Positions 8,790-17,126 of a stretch of 32,582 nucleotides of DNA are shown here, in pieces. A program made the translations under genes and the position numbers. Source of the DNA: Pseudomonadota bacterium. GTDB lineage: Bacteria; Pseudomonadota; Gammaproteobacteria; Burkholderiales; Burkholderiaceae_C. Every line of letters begins with the position of its first letter. Positions within the stretch are counted from its first letter, which is position 1. The DNA lies in NCBI GenBank assembly GCA_021808445.1, contig JAKBBP010000031.1, positions 1 through 32,582 of the forward strand, in the 5' to 3' direction. The notes below the pieces were generated by a model. It searched no databases, was not told the origin of the DNA, and was given only the letters and a program-made list of their open reading frames with translations.

Positions 8790-10061
8790 ATGTCCGGCCC
8801 CGAGCAAGATCCTTCCATGCTGCCCGCCCAGGCCGCCTGGATCGACGCGCTCGCCGCGCCGGTGCTGGTGATCGTGGGCGAGCGCCTGCGCTATGTGAAC
8901 GGGGCGGCGGTCCGCTTGCTCGGCGCGGATTCGGCGCGGGAACTCCTCGGGCGCAGCGTGCAGGATTTCGTGCATCCCCTGGACAGCCACCGGGTGCTCG
9001 CGCGCCTGCGCCGCGCGGAATCGGGCGAGGGGGTCAACCCGCCGACCAGCGTGCGGGTGTTCGACGGCAAGGGCCAGGAGCTCACCCTGGTGATGACCAG
9101 CGCGCCCATCGATTGCGGCGGCGAGCATGGCGCCCTGGCCACCTGCCTGGACATGACCGAGCGCGCCGCCATGGAGCAGCGCCTGCGCCGCACCGACGAG
9201 GACTTCCGGCGCATCATGGACACCATGCAGGACGTGTTCTACCGCACCGACGCCCAGGGCGTCACGCGCTACGTCTGCCCTGCCGTGAAAAAGGTGCTGG
9301 GCTACAGCGCCGAGGAAATCATCGGGCTGCCGGCGGCGGCCTTCTATCCGGATCCGGCGGAGCGCGACGCGCTGGTGGCGGCGATTCGCGAACATGGCCA
9401 GGTGCGGGATTTCCCGGGACGCATGCGCCGCAAGGACGGCGTGATCATCGATATTTCCATCAGCACGCAGGCCTTGCGCGACGAGCGGGGGCAGTACGCC
9501 GGCGTGGAAGGCATCTGGCGCGACATCTCCGAGCGCAAGGCCATGGAGCGCGAACTCGAGCGCCTGGCCACGCGCGACCACCTCACGGGCCTGTATGGTC
9601 GCCGGCGCATCCTGGAATTGCTGGACGAGGAACTCGAGCGCAGGCGTGACCGGCGCAGCCGGTCCTCGCTGGCCGTGCTGCTGCTGGACCTGGATCATTT
9701 CAAGCAGGTCAACGACAGCCACGGCCACGCGGCCGGCGACCAGGTGCTACGCCAGTTCGTGGCCACGGTGCACGGCTCGCGGCGCGGAGAGGACGCCTTC
9801 GGTCGACTGGGAGGCGAGGAGTTCCTGCTCATGCTCAACGGCTCCGACGCCGGCGGCGCGCGGCATCTGGCCGAGCGCATCCGCCAGGCCGTCGAGGCCA
9901 CCGAGTTTCGCGTTCATGCAGAATCGAGCCTGCGACTGACGGTGAGCATCGGCTGTGCCCATGCCCTGCCCGATGACCGGCGCAGTGCCGACCTGCTGGA
10001 GCGTGCCGACCGCGCGCTGTACGAGGCCAAGCGCGGCGGCCGCAATCGGGTTTCGCCGTGA
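8790..10061 (+). CDS. PAS-PAS-GGDEF diguanylate cyclase
   Basis: Soluble diguanylate cyclase making c-di-GMP from two GTP, 423 residues from ATG 8790. Two PAS sensor domains (about 15-120 and 130-250; the second ends in the usual DISERKAMERELERLA linker helix) are followed by a GGDEF domain beginning at TRDHLTGLYGRR. The active-site motif is GGEEF (about residue 341), with the inhibitory I-site RGED exactly five residues upstream, so catalysis and product feedback both look intact. No membrane segment is seen. It is divergent from the GGDEF-EAL gene and shares the inverted repeat at 8689. Two genes follow on the same strand after 78 bases and may be co-transcribed. The signal sensed by the PAS domains is unknown. 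Confidence 0.9.
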   Translation: MSGPEQDPSMLPAQAAWIDALAAPVLVIVGERLRYVNGAAVRLLGADSARELLGRSVQDFVHPLDSHRVLARLRRAESGEGVNPPTSVRVFDGKGQELTLVMTSAPIDCGGEHGALATCLDMTERAAMEQRLRRTDEDFRRIMDTMQDVFYRTDAQGVTRYVCPAVKKVLGYSAEEIIGLPAAAFYPDPAERDALVAAIREHGQVRDFPGRMRRKDGVIIDISISTQALRDERGQYAGVEGIWRDISERKAMERELERLATRDHLTGLYGRRRILELLDEELERRRDRRSRSSLAVLLLDLDHFKQVNDSHGHAAGDQVLRQFVATVHGSRRGEDAFGRLGGEEFLLMLNGSDAGGARHLAERIRQAVEATEFRVHAESSLRLTVSIGCAHALPDDRRSADLLERADRALYEAKRGGRNRVSP

Positions 10062-10139
10062 GGCCAAGGGGGGGCGCCGCCGCGAGGCGGCGCGCGCGAT
10101 GAACCATAACGGATCCATGCAGCCAAGGGCCGCTGGGCG

Positions 10140-10604
10140 ATGAAGCACACCAACATCCGCACGCCGGCGGCGCCGAGCGCCGGCGGCGTCGCGCCCGGGC
10201 GCGACGCGCTGAGCCTGCGCATCCAGATCGAGGCCTTGCTGCTCGATCCGCGCGGCGCCTTCCGGCCCCGTCCGGTGACCCTGCGCCCGGCTGGCGCGGC
10301 CGGCGCGGACGATCTGCTGGTCATGCAGGTCGCCGAGCAGGCCGACGGCAGCATCAGCGTGGTCACTTCGGAGGCGCTGGAGCCGGGTCAGCACTTCCTG
10401 GTGGGCGGCGACGGCGCGCGCCCGGAGCATGCGCAGCATGGGCACGAGCCCGAATACCTGCTGCTGACCTGTCGCCCGGGGACTCGTCCCGAGGACGGTG
10501 GCCAGGCCTGCTGGATCAGCGTGCTGGTTCCGCAGCGCGCCGGCAAGCCCCCCGCAGGGGCTGGCGAAGCCTCGGGGCCCATGCCCCCAGCGCACGGAGC
10601 CTGA
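10140..10604 (+). CDS. Hypothetical protein, 154 aa
   Basis: I do not recognise this protein. It starts at ATG 10140 and its stop is 4 bases before the FHA-domain gene, suggesting the two are co-translated. There is no signal peptide or membrane helix. The middle (about residues 25-130) alternates short hydrophobic beta-like strands with turns, ending in ACWISVLVPQR; this vaguely recalls a small beta-barrel such as PilZ, but the RxxxR and D/NxSxxG c-di-GMP binding motifs are absent, so I do not call it that. The ends are Pro/Ala/Gly-rich. The first 60 bases contain strong near-palindromes (10161-10189 and 10188-10205). Coding status is supported by the tight spacing with the next gene and the third-position GC bias. 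Confidence 0.55.
   Translation: MKHTNIRTPAAPSAGGVAPGRDALSLRIQIEALLLDPRGAFRPRPVTLRPAGAAGADDLLVMQVAEQADGSISVVTSEALEPGQHFLVGGDGARPEHAQHGHEPEYLLLTCRPGTRPEDGGQACWISVLVPQRAGKPPAGAGEASGPMPPAHGA
10161..10205. repeat. Nested GC-rich palindromes in the start of the 154-aa gene
   Basis: ACGCCGGCGGCGC-CGA-GCGCCGGCGGCGT (10161-10189, two mismatches) is directly joined to a perfect 18-bp palindrome GTCGCGCCCGGGCGCGAC (10188-10205). Both lie just inside the coding region and could fold into strong RNA stems. In DNA this GC-rich, chance symmetry is possible. Confidence 0.35.
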
Positions 10605-10608
10605 GGCC

Positions 10609-11532
10609 ATGTTGCGACGTTGGCTCGGCCTGCAGCCTGCCTCCAACCTGGTGGCCCTGCACGCGGCCCTGGCGGGCACCCACGAGCTGTTCCTCAGCCT
10701 CGGGGAATCCCGTGCGCGCCAGTTCCTGGAGCACACCATCAACCGCCTGTCCCACCGTGCCTGCGCCCGCGGCGGGTTGGTGGTGCGTTCGGACAGCACC
10801 TCCCTCCTGGCCCTGTTCGAGAAGCCCGAACAGGCCCTGGAGGCCGCCTCCGCGCTGCGCCAGGAACTGCGCACCTGGTGTCTGGACGTCGACCCTGGCT
10901 TTCATCTGCCCCTGGACATGGGGCTGAGCAGCGGCGCCGTGCTGTGCCGCCCGCCCCATTTCGAGGGCGAGACCCTGCTGCGGGCCTCCTCGCTGGCGGC
11001 CGCGGCGCAAGGCGGCGAGACCCTGCTGGACCAGGGCATCGTGGCCGCGCTGCCCCCGGAACTGGCCCTGCGCGCGCGTGCCACCCTGCCGCCTGTAGGG
11101 TTCTCCCACGTGGGCAAGGCCTGGACCTTCGAGCAGGAGCAGGCGGAGCAGCAGCCCGAAATCGCGCCGGCGCTGTGGCTCAACCTGCGCAGTCCCGACG
11201 GACGCCTGCACCTGAGTTTCACGCCCGATCGGCCGATTCGCCTGGGGCGCGACGCACAAGCCGATATCGCGGTCGACAATCCAGCGATCTCCCGCCAGCA
11301 CGCCGTCATCGTGTGGCGAAACGGCAGCTACATGATCGCCGACATCAGCCGCAACGGCACCTGGGTGCGCCAGCGCGCCAGCCCCGAGCCCCAGTTCGTG
11401 CGCCAGGGCGTGTGCCTGCTGGGCAACTCCGGCTCGCTGAGCCTGGGGCGGCCCCCCAGGGGCTGGAGGGCGCCGGACCTGTTGTTCAGCGTCACGCCGC
11501 CGCCCTGGACGGTGCCTGCGGCGCCTGCCTGA
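10609..11532 (+). CDS. FHA-domain protein with degenerate nucleotidyl-cyclase-like N-terminus
   Basis: A 307-residue cytoplasmic protein. Residues about 15-175 follow the layout of class III adenylate/guanylate cyclase homology domains (an LxGTHELF opening, SLLALFEKPEQALEAA, then LDMGLSSGAVLCR and ASSLAAAAQGGETLL), but the first metal-binding Asp is replaced and other catalytic residues are not seen, so it is probably non-catalytic. Residues about 205-290 form an FHA phosphothreonine-binding domain with IRLGR, AISRQHA and SRNGTW. The start is ATG 10609, five bases after the preceding stop. No Ser/Thr kinase is in the window. By context it may relay c-di-GMP or kinase signals to the adjoining polysaccharide locus; that is inference. 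The frame upstream to 10498 overlaps the previous gene and is ignored. Confidence 0.75.
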   Translation: MLRRWLGLQPASNLVALHAALAGTHELFLSLGESRARQFLEHTINRLSHRACARGGLVVRSDSTSLLALFEKPEQALEAASALRQELRTWCLDVDPGFHLPLDMGLSSGAVLCRPPHFEGETLLRASSLAAAAQGGETLLDQGIVAALPPELALRARATLPPVGFSHVGKAWTFEQEQAEQQPEIAPALWLNLRSPDGRLHLSFTPDRPIRLGRDAQADIAVDNPAISRQHAVIVWRNGSYMIADISRNGTWVRQRASPEPQFVRQGVCLLGNSGSLSLGRPPRGWRAPDLLFSVTPPPWTVPAAPA

Positions 11533-11637
11533 GGGCGGAAGGGCTGCTCGGCGACGCTATGCTTGCGGTTTGCCAGAACGCGCATGCGCGCGGGCGTGCT
11601 CCGACGCCCCGGCTCGACGCGACACCGCAGCCCCCCG

Positions 11638-13044
11638 ATGCCCTTCCAACGTGGACGCCTGAAGGAGTTTTCCAGCGAATTCGCGCTGCTGCAGCGCGTG
11701 GCGGATGCGCTGCTGATCGTCGCTTCCGCCCTGGGCGCCGCGTGGATCCGCTTCGGCAGTCCCCAGCTGGATACGGAGCAGGCGACGAGCGTGGTCATCG
11801 CGCTGCTTCTGGCCTATTTCGCCTTTTCCGAGCTCGGGGTCTACCGCTCCTGGCGCGCGGGAGACATCGTGCGCGAGATCGGGCTGCTGTGGCTGGGATG
11901 GGGCCTGAGCTTCCTGGTGCTCAGCGGCCTGCTGTTCGCACTCAAGCTGGGCGCACAGTACTCGCGCCTGTGGGTCGGAACCTGGTTCTTTCTGGCCGCG
12001 ATGCTCCTGGCCCTGGCGCATGCCGCGCTGCGCACGGGGCTGCGCTGGTTGCGCCGGAGGGGCTACAACATCCGGACCGTCTGCCTGGTGGGCGACGGGG
12101 AGGCCGCCACGCGGCTTCGTGAGCTCACCGCGGGGGCGGAGGGCCTGGGCTTTCGCATCGTGGCCTGGTTTGGAGTGCGCGAACTTCCCGCGGCCTCCGG
12201 GCTGCAGCACGCGGGCATGCTGCAGGACCTCGAAGGCTATGTCGAGTCCGCCCAGGTGGACGAGGTCTGGGTGGCGGTGCCCCTGCGCGACGAGGCCTAC
12301 CTGCGGGCGACCTTCGACGCCCTGCGCCACAGCACGGCCAACGTGCGCTACGCGCCCGACCTGTACGGCTACGAACTGCTGAACCATGCGGTGACCGAAA
12401 TCGGCGGCGTGACCCTGATGGACCTGTCGGTCTCGCCCATGGAAGGCGTGAACCGCCTGCTCAAGCGAGGCGAGGACCTGTTGCTGGGCAGCCTGTTCCT
12501 GTTGCTGGCCAGTCCGCTGATGGCCTGCATCGCGCTGGGCGTGAAACTGGATTCGCCGGGGCCGGTGCTGTTCCGGCAGCGGCGCATAGGATGGTCGGGC
12601 CGGGAATTCGTGATCTACAAGTTCCGCACCATGCGTGTGCACCAGGAGCCCCTGGAGGGCCAGCTCGCGCAGGCCACGCGCGACGACCCGCGCATCACGC
12701 GCCTCGGCCGCTTCCTGCGGCGCAGCAGCCTGGATGAACTGCCGCAACTGCTCAACGTCGTGCAAGGACGCATGTCCCTGGTGGGGCCCCGGCCGCACGC
12801 GGTGGAGCACCATCACCTCTACATCGATCAGGTGCCCAGCTACGCCGCGCGCCACATGGTCAAGCCGGGCATCACCGGTTATGCCCAGGTGTCGGGGTAC
12901 CGGGGCGAGACCGACACTCCCGAAAAGATGCGCCGACGCGTCGAGTACGACATGCTGTACATACAGCGCTGGTCCCTGGCGCTGGACCTGAAGATCATCG
13001 CGCTGACCCTGTTCAAGGGTCTGTTGCACAAGAACGCCTACTGA
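11638..13044 (+). CDS. wcaJ: WcaJ-type undecaprenyl-phosphate glucose phosphotransferase
   Basis: Membrane enzyme that transfers a hexose-1-phosphate (glucose in characterised members) from a UDP-sugar to undecaprenyl phosphate, starting repeat-unit synthesis. 468 residues from ATG 11638, the usual length. Four hydrophobic helices lie at about 15-140, a CoA-binding-like Rossmann domain ([16 protein letters not shown]) at about 145-260, then the bacterial sugar-transferase domain (about 275-468) with a membrane re-entrant helix, [46 protein letters not shown] and the WcaJ-like end [11 protein letters not shown]. The nearly complete family pattern includes a conserved C-terminus. It begins the plus-strand glycan block, with the next gene starting 4 bases after its stop. 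Donor sugar (glucose versus other) is inferred from family. Confidence 0.88.
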   Translation: MPFQRGRLKEFSSEFALLQRVADALLIVASALGAAWIRFGSPQLDTEQATSVVIALLLAYFAFSELGVYRSWRAGDIVREIGLLWLGWGLSFLVLSGLLFALKLGAQYSRLWVGTWFFLAAMLLALAHAALRTGLRWLRRRGYNIRTVCLVGDGEAATRLRELTAGAEGLGFRIVAWFGVRELPAASGLQHAGMLQDLEGYVESAQVDEVWVAVPLRDEAYLRATFDALRHSTANVRYAPDLYGYELLNHAVTEIGGVTLMDLSVSPMEGVNRLLKRGEDLLLGSLFLLLASPLMACIALGVKLDSPGPVLFRQRRIGWSGREFVIYKFRTMRVHQEPLEGQLAQATRDDPRITRLGRFLRRSSLDELPQLLNVVQGRMSLVGPRPHAVEHHHLYIDQVPSYAARHMVKPGITGYAQVSGYRGETDTPEKMRRRVEYDMLYIQRWSLALDLKIIALTLFKGLLHKNAY

Positions 13045-13047
13045 GCC

Positions 13048-13986
13048 GTGTCCGAGTCCCAAGCCAGCATGCGTGTGGCGCTCGTCGTTCCGGTGCGCAA
13101 CGGAGGCGAAGTCTGGCGTCGCGCCGCCAAGGCCATCCAGCAGCAGCTGCGCCAGCCCGAGCGCGTGCTGGTGGTGGACTCGGAGTCTTCCGACGGAAGC
13201 GACACGGTCGCGCTCCAATCCGGTTTCGAGCTCAGGCGCATCCTGGCGCGGGATTTCGACCACGGCGGCACGCGGCGCCTGGCGGCCGAGCTGTGCCGGG
13301 ATTGCGATGTGCTGGTCTATCTCACCCACGACGCGGTCCTGGCCGATGCGGGTGCGCTGGGCAGATTGCTGCGCGCCTTCGACGACCCGACGGTGGCGGT
13401 AGCCTACGGACGCCAGCTCCCGCGGCCGGGCGCGGGGCCCATCGAGGCGCATGCGAGGCTGTTCAATTACCCGCCGACCTCCGCCCGGCGAAGCCTGGCC
13501 GACACCGCCCGCCTGGGCATGAAGGCGGCCTTCAGTTCCGATTCCTTCTGCGCCTACCGCCGCAGCGCGCTCGAGGAAGTGGGCAATTTCCCGGAGCGCG
13601 CGATCGGCTCCGAGGACATGGTGGTGGCGGCTCGCGTGCTGCAGCATGGCATGACCGTCGCCTACGTGGGCGACGCCTGTGTGTTGCATTCCCATGCCTA
13701 CACGGCCCTGCAGGAGTTGCGGCGCTACTTCGACATCGGCGTGCTGCATGCCCAGGAGTCCTGGCTGCTGCGCGAGCTGGGGGCTCCGGAAGGCGAGGGG
13801 CTGCGCTTCGTGCTTTCCGAGGCGCGCCATCTGCTTTTTCGCGCGCCCTGGCTGCTCCCGGTGGCGGCCCTGCGCACGGCCGGCAAGCTCGCGGGCTACC
13901 GCCTGGGACGGCGCCACGCCGACCTGTCCGAGGCCTGGCGCCTGCGCCTGAGCATGCACCGCGGCTTCTGGAGTCGGGGCGGGTAG
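13048..13986 (+). CDS. GT2 family glycosyltransferase, rhamnosyltransferase-like
   Basis: Cytoplasmic GT-A fold glycosyltransferase of family GT2, 312 residues. The nucleotide-binding opening is VALVVPVRNGG, and DSESSDGS follows in the first 50 residues. The block DFDHGGTRRLA, then VLVYLTHDAVL with the DxD-like THD motif, is typical of RfbF/RmlF-type rhamnosyltransferases that use dTDP-rhamnose. The middle carries FSSDSFCAYRRSAL and AIGSEDMVVAARVL, the usual acceptor region. A C-terminal amphipathic segment (about 255-290) may touch the membrane. It starts with GTG at 13048, four bases past the wcaJ stop; ATG 13069 is an alternative. The sugar is a family-based guess; no dTDP-rhamnose genes are in the window. 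Confidence 0.8.
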   Translation: MSESQASMRVALVVPVRNGGEVWRRAAKAIQQQLRQPERVLVVDSESSDGSDTVALQSGFELRRILARDFDHGGTRRLAAELCRDCDVLVYLTHDAVLADAGALGRLLRAFDDPTVAVAYGRQLPRPGAGPIEAHARLFNYPPTSARRSLADTARLGMKAAFSSDSFCAYRRSALEEVGNFPERAIGSEDMVVAARVLQHGMTVAYVGDACVLHSHAYTALQELRRYFDIGVLHAQESWLLRELGAPEGEGLRFVLSEARHLLFRAPWLLPVAALRTAGKLAGYRLGRRHADLSEAWRLRLSMHRGFWSRGG

Positions 13987-13993
13987 CAGGCCG

Positions 13994-15307
13994 TTGACGT
14001 ACCCTTCACCCTCTTTGGACTGGAGCCGACCCTTGGCGCAACTGGAACCCCTGAGCGCGGATGCAAGCCCCGACGCATGCAGCGCGCGGCCACCGCGCCA
14101 GAACCTCGTGGGCCCGGCCTTCGTGCTGCTGGCCTTCACCCTGAGTCTTCCGACCGCGACCGGATCGATCGCCTCCGTGCTGGCGCTGCTCGCCTGGGTC
14201 GCCGCGGGGGGCTGGCGCTGCCAGTGGCAGCGCTGGCGGGCCAGCCCGAGCGCGATGTGGGCCATCGCGCTGATGGCCATGTTCCTGCTGGCCACCGCCT
14301 ATGGCGAGGCGCCCCGCGCGGACGCCTGGGGCGTGATGGGCAAGTACGCCAAATTGCTGTTCCTGCCGGTGATCCTGATGAGTCTGAGCGACCCGCGCTG
14401 GCGCGCCCGCGCGCTGCGGGCCTTCCTGGCCGGTGCGGTGCTGGCGTCGCTGCTGTCCTACGCGCGGTTCTTCGGGCTCGTGCCCGCGCGCCTGGCGCAG
14501 GGCATCGTGCAAGGCCATATCCACTTCGGCACCATCGAGGCCTTCGCCGCCTATGCCTTCGCGCGCATGGCCTTCGAGGCCGGGCGGCGGCGCTGGCTGT
14601 ACGCGCTGGCGGCGGCGCTGCTGTGCGTGGACGTGATCTACGTGGGCATCGCACGCACGGGCTATGTCGCGGTGCTCGCGCTGATCGTGCTGCTGGGTGC
14701 CCAGCGCCTGGGGGCGAAGGGCGTGCTGGCGGGGGCGGGGACGGCCCTGCTGCTCGCGGCCATCGCCTTCACGGCATTCCCGGTCGCGCGCATGCGCATG
14801 GAAGAAGGCCTGCAGAACCTGCGCCAGTATGAACGCGTGGAATCCACGCACGAGGGCTCGCTGCGCGAGAACTCCTGGGGCCTGCGGCTGCAGTTCTGGC
14901 ACAACACCTTGCGCATCATCGCGCGGCACCCGATCGTCGGCAACGGAACGGGCAGCATGGTCGTGGAGTACGCCCGCATCGCCCCCCACGAGGTGGACAC
15001 CTCGAATCCCCACAATGAATTCCTCAACACCACCGAGCAGACCGGCCTGATCGGCCTGTTCCTGCTGCTGGGCCTGGCGGCGGCGGCCTGGCGCGACGCC
15101 CTGCGCCTGGGCGTGCTCGACCGCGACTTCGCGCATGGCGTGCTCGTGACCATCGGCGTGGGAAGCCTGTTCAACTCCCTGCTGATGGACGTGAACGAGG
15201 GAAGGTTTTTCGTGGTGATGCTGGGCCTGCTGCTTTCGGCGGGCCTGCGGGCTCGCCGAGAGACCTCCGGCCGCGCGCCCGCGGCGGGCGCCGCGCCCGC
15301 CGCCTGA
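13994..15307 (+). CDS. O-antigen polymerase/ligase family membrane protein (Wzy/WaaL-like)
   Basis: Multi-pass inner-membrane protein of the Wzy_C superfamily, 437 residues, with about 10-12 hydrophobic segments and a periplasmic loop between about 270 and 350. That loop contains the conserved HNEFLNTTEQTGLIGL segment and the RHPIVGNGTGSM motif. The family includes both O-antigen ligases (WaaL) and repeat polymerases (Wzy), and sequence alone does not separate them. Because the locus has a Wzm/Wzt exporter and no Wzx flippase, a ligase role is a reasonable inference. The start appears to be TTG 13994, eight bases after the preceding stop; TTG 14033 is possible. It ends convergent with manC, with a strong hairpin in its last codons. 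Confidence 0.82.
   Translation: MTYPSPSLDWSRPLAQLEPLSADASPDACSARPPRQNLVGPAFVLLAFTLSLPTATGSIASVLALLAWVAAGGWRCQWQRWRASPSAMWAIALMAMFLLATAYGEAPRADAWGVMGKYAKLLFLPVILMSLSDPRWRARALRAFLAGAVLASLLSYARFFGLVPARLAQGIVQGHIHFGTIEAFAAYAFARMAFEAGRRRWLYALAAALLCVDVIYVGIARTGYVAVLALIVLLGAQRLGAKGVLAGAGTALLLAAIAFTAFPVARMRMEEGLQNLRQYERVESTHEGSLRENSWGLRLQFWHNTLRIIARHPIVGNGTGSMVVEYARIAPHEVDTSNPHNEFLNTTEQTGLIGLFLLLGLAAAAWRDALRLGVLDRDFAHGVLVTIGVGSLFNSLLMDVNEGRFFVVMLGLLLSAGLRARRETSGRAPAAGAAPAA
15281..15303. terminator. Strong 11-bp inverted repeat between convergent wzy/waaL-like and manC genes
   Basis: GCGGCGGGCGC-C-GCGCCCGCCGC, a perfect 23-base dyad, spans the last codons of the polymerase/ligase gene and ends 10 bases before the manC stop. 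It could act as a bidirectional hairpin barrier between the convergent genes, but there is no T-run. It encodes a simple Ala/Gly/Pro tail, so chance is possible. Confidence 0.4.
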
Positions 15308-15312
15308 GGGGA

Positions 15313-16782
15313 TCAGCTCGGTTGCGCCGGGCTCGCGGGCCGTGCCTGCGGGTCCGCCTGCGGCTGCGTGGTGCGGCCGTACAGGTCCTCCAGGCGCAGG
15401 ATGTCGTCCTCCCCCAGGTACTGCCCGGTCTGCACCTCGATCAGCACCAGGTCCAGCATGCCCGGGTTGCGCAGGCGATGCGGGGTGCAGGGGGGAATGA
15501 AGGTGGATTCGTTGCTTTGCACGAAGCGCTGCGATTCCCCGTTCACCACTTCCGCCGTGCCGAACACCACCACCCAATGCTCGCTGCGGTGATGGTGGAG
15601 TTGCAGCGACAGGCTCGCGCCGGGCTTGACCACGATGCGCTTGATCTTGAAGTTCCTGCCTTCCTCCAGCACCGTGTAGGTACCCCACGGCCGATGCACC
15701 GTGCGGTGCGTCTTGTGCGCGGGGTGGGCACGCTGCTTCAGGGATTCGTACAGGCCGCGGACCTCCTGGACCCGATCGCGCGAGGCCAGCAGCAGGGCGT
15801 CGGGCGTGTCCACCACCACCAGGTCGCGGATGCCCACGGCGCCGACCAGGCGTCCCTCGCCGACATGGATCGCGCAGTCCTGCACGTCGTGCAGCAGGGC
15901 CTCGCCCTGCACGCGATTGCCATGCTCGTCGGCTCCCAGCAACTGGCTGAGGGCATTCCAGGAGCCGATGTCGCTCCAGCCGATGGAACATGGAACCACG
16001 GACACCCTGCGGGACTTTTCCATCACCGCGTAATCGATGGAATCCTCCGGGACCCGGGCGAAGGCCGCGGGGTCGAGTTCCACCTGCTCGTACCCCTCGC
16101 CCTGGGCGACGCGCGCCAGCTCCAGCGCCCCGCGCACGGCGTCGAGGATCTCCGGCGCGTGTTCGCGCAACTCCTGCAGCATGGTGTCCGCGCGAAAGCA
16201 GAGCATGCCCGAATTCCAGTAGAAGTTCCCCGACTCCACCAGGCCTTGCGCCGTGGGGGCGTCGGGCTTCTCGATGAACCGCACCACCTCGCTGCCGTCG
16301 GCTTCGATATAGCCATAGGCGGTCTCGGGCGCATCGGGCGTGATGCCGAAAGTCACCAGGCGCCCGCGAGCCGCCAGTTCAGCCGCGCGCTCCACGGCCT
16401 GCGCGAAGGCGGCCTGGTCGAGCACCAGATGGTCGGCCGGCAGGACCAGCAGCAGGGCCTGGGGGTCCCGCGCGGCCGCATGCAGCGCGGCCGCCGCGAT
16501 GGCCGCGGCCGTGTTGCGCGCGCTGGGCTCGAGCAGGTAGGAGGTGGTCACGCCGGCGGTGTTGACCTCCCGGTAGTCGTCCTCGGTCTTGAACAGGAAT
16601 TCCCGATTGGTCACCGTGACGACGCGCGCCACGCCGGGCAGACCCGCTGCGCGCAGGAAGGCCTTCTGCAGCAGGCTCTGGCCGTCCGGCAGGCGGATGA
16701 AGGGCTTGGGGTGGCTCTGCCGGGACACCGGCCAGAGTCGGGAGCCTGCGCCGCCGGAGAGGATCACGGGAAGGAGGTGCAT
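15313..16782 (-). CDS. manC: Mannose-1-phosphate guanylyltransferase/mannose-6-phosphate isomerase
   Basis: Bifunctional type II enzyme: isomerises fructose-6-P to mannose-6-P and forms GDP-mannose from mannose-1-P and GTP, in the cytoplasm. 489 residues from ATG 16782, the usual AlgA/ManC length. The pyrophosphorylase signature GGAGSRLWPVSRQSHPKPF is at residues 11-29, VRFIEKPDAP lies near 170, and the C-terminal cupin isomerase domain (about 360-470) has RPWGTYTVLEEG, LQLHHHRSEHWVVVFG and FIPPCTPHRL. Start ATG rather than TTG 16794. It is reversed relative to the neighbouring glycan genes, and near-identical GC-rich dyads lie at both ends (15281-15303, 16823-16845). Phosphomannomutase (manB) is not in the window. 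GDP-mannose may feed a mannosyl or derived residue of the glycan. Confidence 0.93.
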   Translation of the reverse strand: MHLLPVILSGGAGSRLWPVSRQSHPKPFIRLPDGQSLLQKAFLRAAGLPGVARVVTVTNREFLFKTEDDYREVNTAGVTTSYLLEPSARNTAAAIAAAALHAAARDPQALLLVLPADHLVLDQAAFAQAVERAAELAARGRLVTFGITPDAPETAYGYIEADGSEVVRFIEKPDAPTAQGLVESGNFYWNSGMLCFRADTMLQELREHAPEILDAVRGALELARVAQGEGYEQVELDPAAFARVPEDSIDYAVMEKSRRVSVVPCSIGWSDIGSWNALSQLLGADEHGNRVQGEALLHDVQDCAIHVGEGRLVGAVGIRDLVVVDTPDALLLASRDRVQEVRGLYESLKQRAHPAHKTHRTVHRPWGTYTVLEEGRNFKIKRIVVKPGASLSLQLHHHRSEHWVVVFGTAEVVNGESQRFVQSNESTFIPPCTPHRLRNPGMLDLVLIEVQTGQYLGEDDILRLEDLYGRTTQPQADPQARPASPAQPS

Positions 16783-16822
16783 GGGGAATTCCAAGAGCTG
16801 TCAGGGCGGCACTGTAGCGGAG

Positions 16823-16845
16823 CTCGCGGGCGCAGCGCCCGGGAG
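16823..16845. repeat. GC-rich dyad upstream of manC
   Basis: CTCGCGGGCGC-A-GCGCCCGGGAG, 11-bp arms with one mismatch. Its core CGGGCGC-N-GCGCCCG is the same as the core of the dyad at 15281-15303, so similar palindromes bracket manC. It may be a terminator-like or regulatory structure, or a footprint of past cassette insertion; all are tentative. Confidence 0.4.
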
Positions 16846-17069
16846 GGCTGGCCCCCGCGTCGACCCGGAGCGGTATCGAGCCGAAGGATTGCTCCCCAAG
16901 GCTCCGGCGGGCTGCTCAGCACCCTGGGTGGCCGGAGTATGCGTGTACCATTCCACCGGTTACAGAATAGGACGAATCACAGCCTGTTTCGAGGCGCGCG
17001 ACCGTGTTCGATACAAGGAACTGTCGCCGTTTCGACGAGTTCCTCCGTTATGACGCGGAAAGGTCGATT

Positions 17070-17101
17070 GGATGCAATTGGAATGCCATTGGAATGCAAT
17101 T
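17070..17101 (+). repeat. Three tandem GGAATGCAATT-type direct repeats before the SDR operon
   Basis: Units GGATGCAATT (17070-17079), GGAATGCCATT (17080-17090) and GGAATGCAATT (17091-17101) are head to tail, about one helical turn each, ending 25 bases before ATG 17127. Such phased repeats suit a DNA-binding regulator or leader element controlling the five-gene operon. The binder is unknown. Confidence 0.6.
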
Positions 17102-17126
17102 TTCCGATTCTGAATCCGTGAGCACC

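Larger units (their letters stand above)
16783..17126. other. Intergenic region between manC and the cyclitol-type operon
   Basis: About 340 bases with no convincing gene, lying between divergent operons, so it should contain promoters for both. It falls from very GC-rich near manC to AT-richer after 16940. It contains a GC-rich dyad at 16823-16845 and three tandem 10-11 bp repeats at 17070-17101. A long frame upstream of 17127 is open but is probably not translated. I could not place confident -35/-10 boxes. Confidence 0.6.

Noticed and set aside
13395-13405. GGCGGTAGCCT, resembling the RfaH ops element of polysaccharide operons
   Set aside because: It lies in the middle of a GT2 coding region, not in an operon leader, and is explained by Val-Ala-Val-Ala codons.
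11557-14295. A 912-codon open frame on the minus strand
   Set aside because: Antisense to wcaJ and the GT2 gene; low-complexity composition and no domain, a high-GC artefact.
17004-17126. N-terminal extension of the SDR gene from 17004
   Set aside because: It would place the tandem repeats inside the protein and add 41 residues unlike any SDR; ATG 17127 gives the normal cofactor-motif position.
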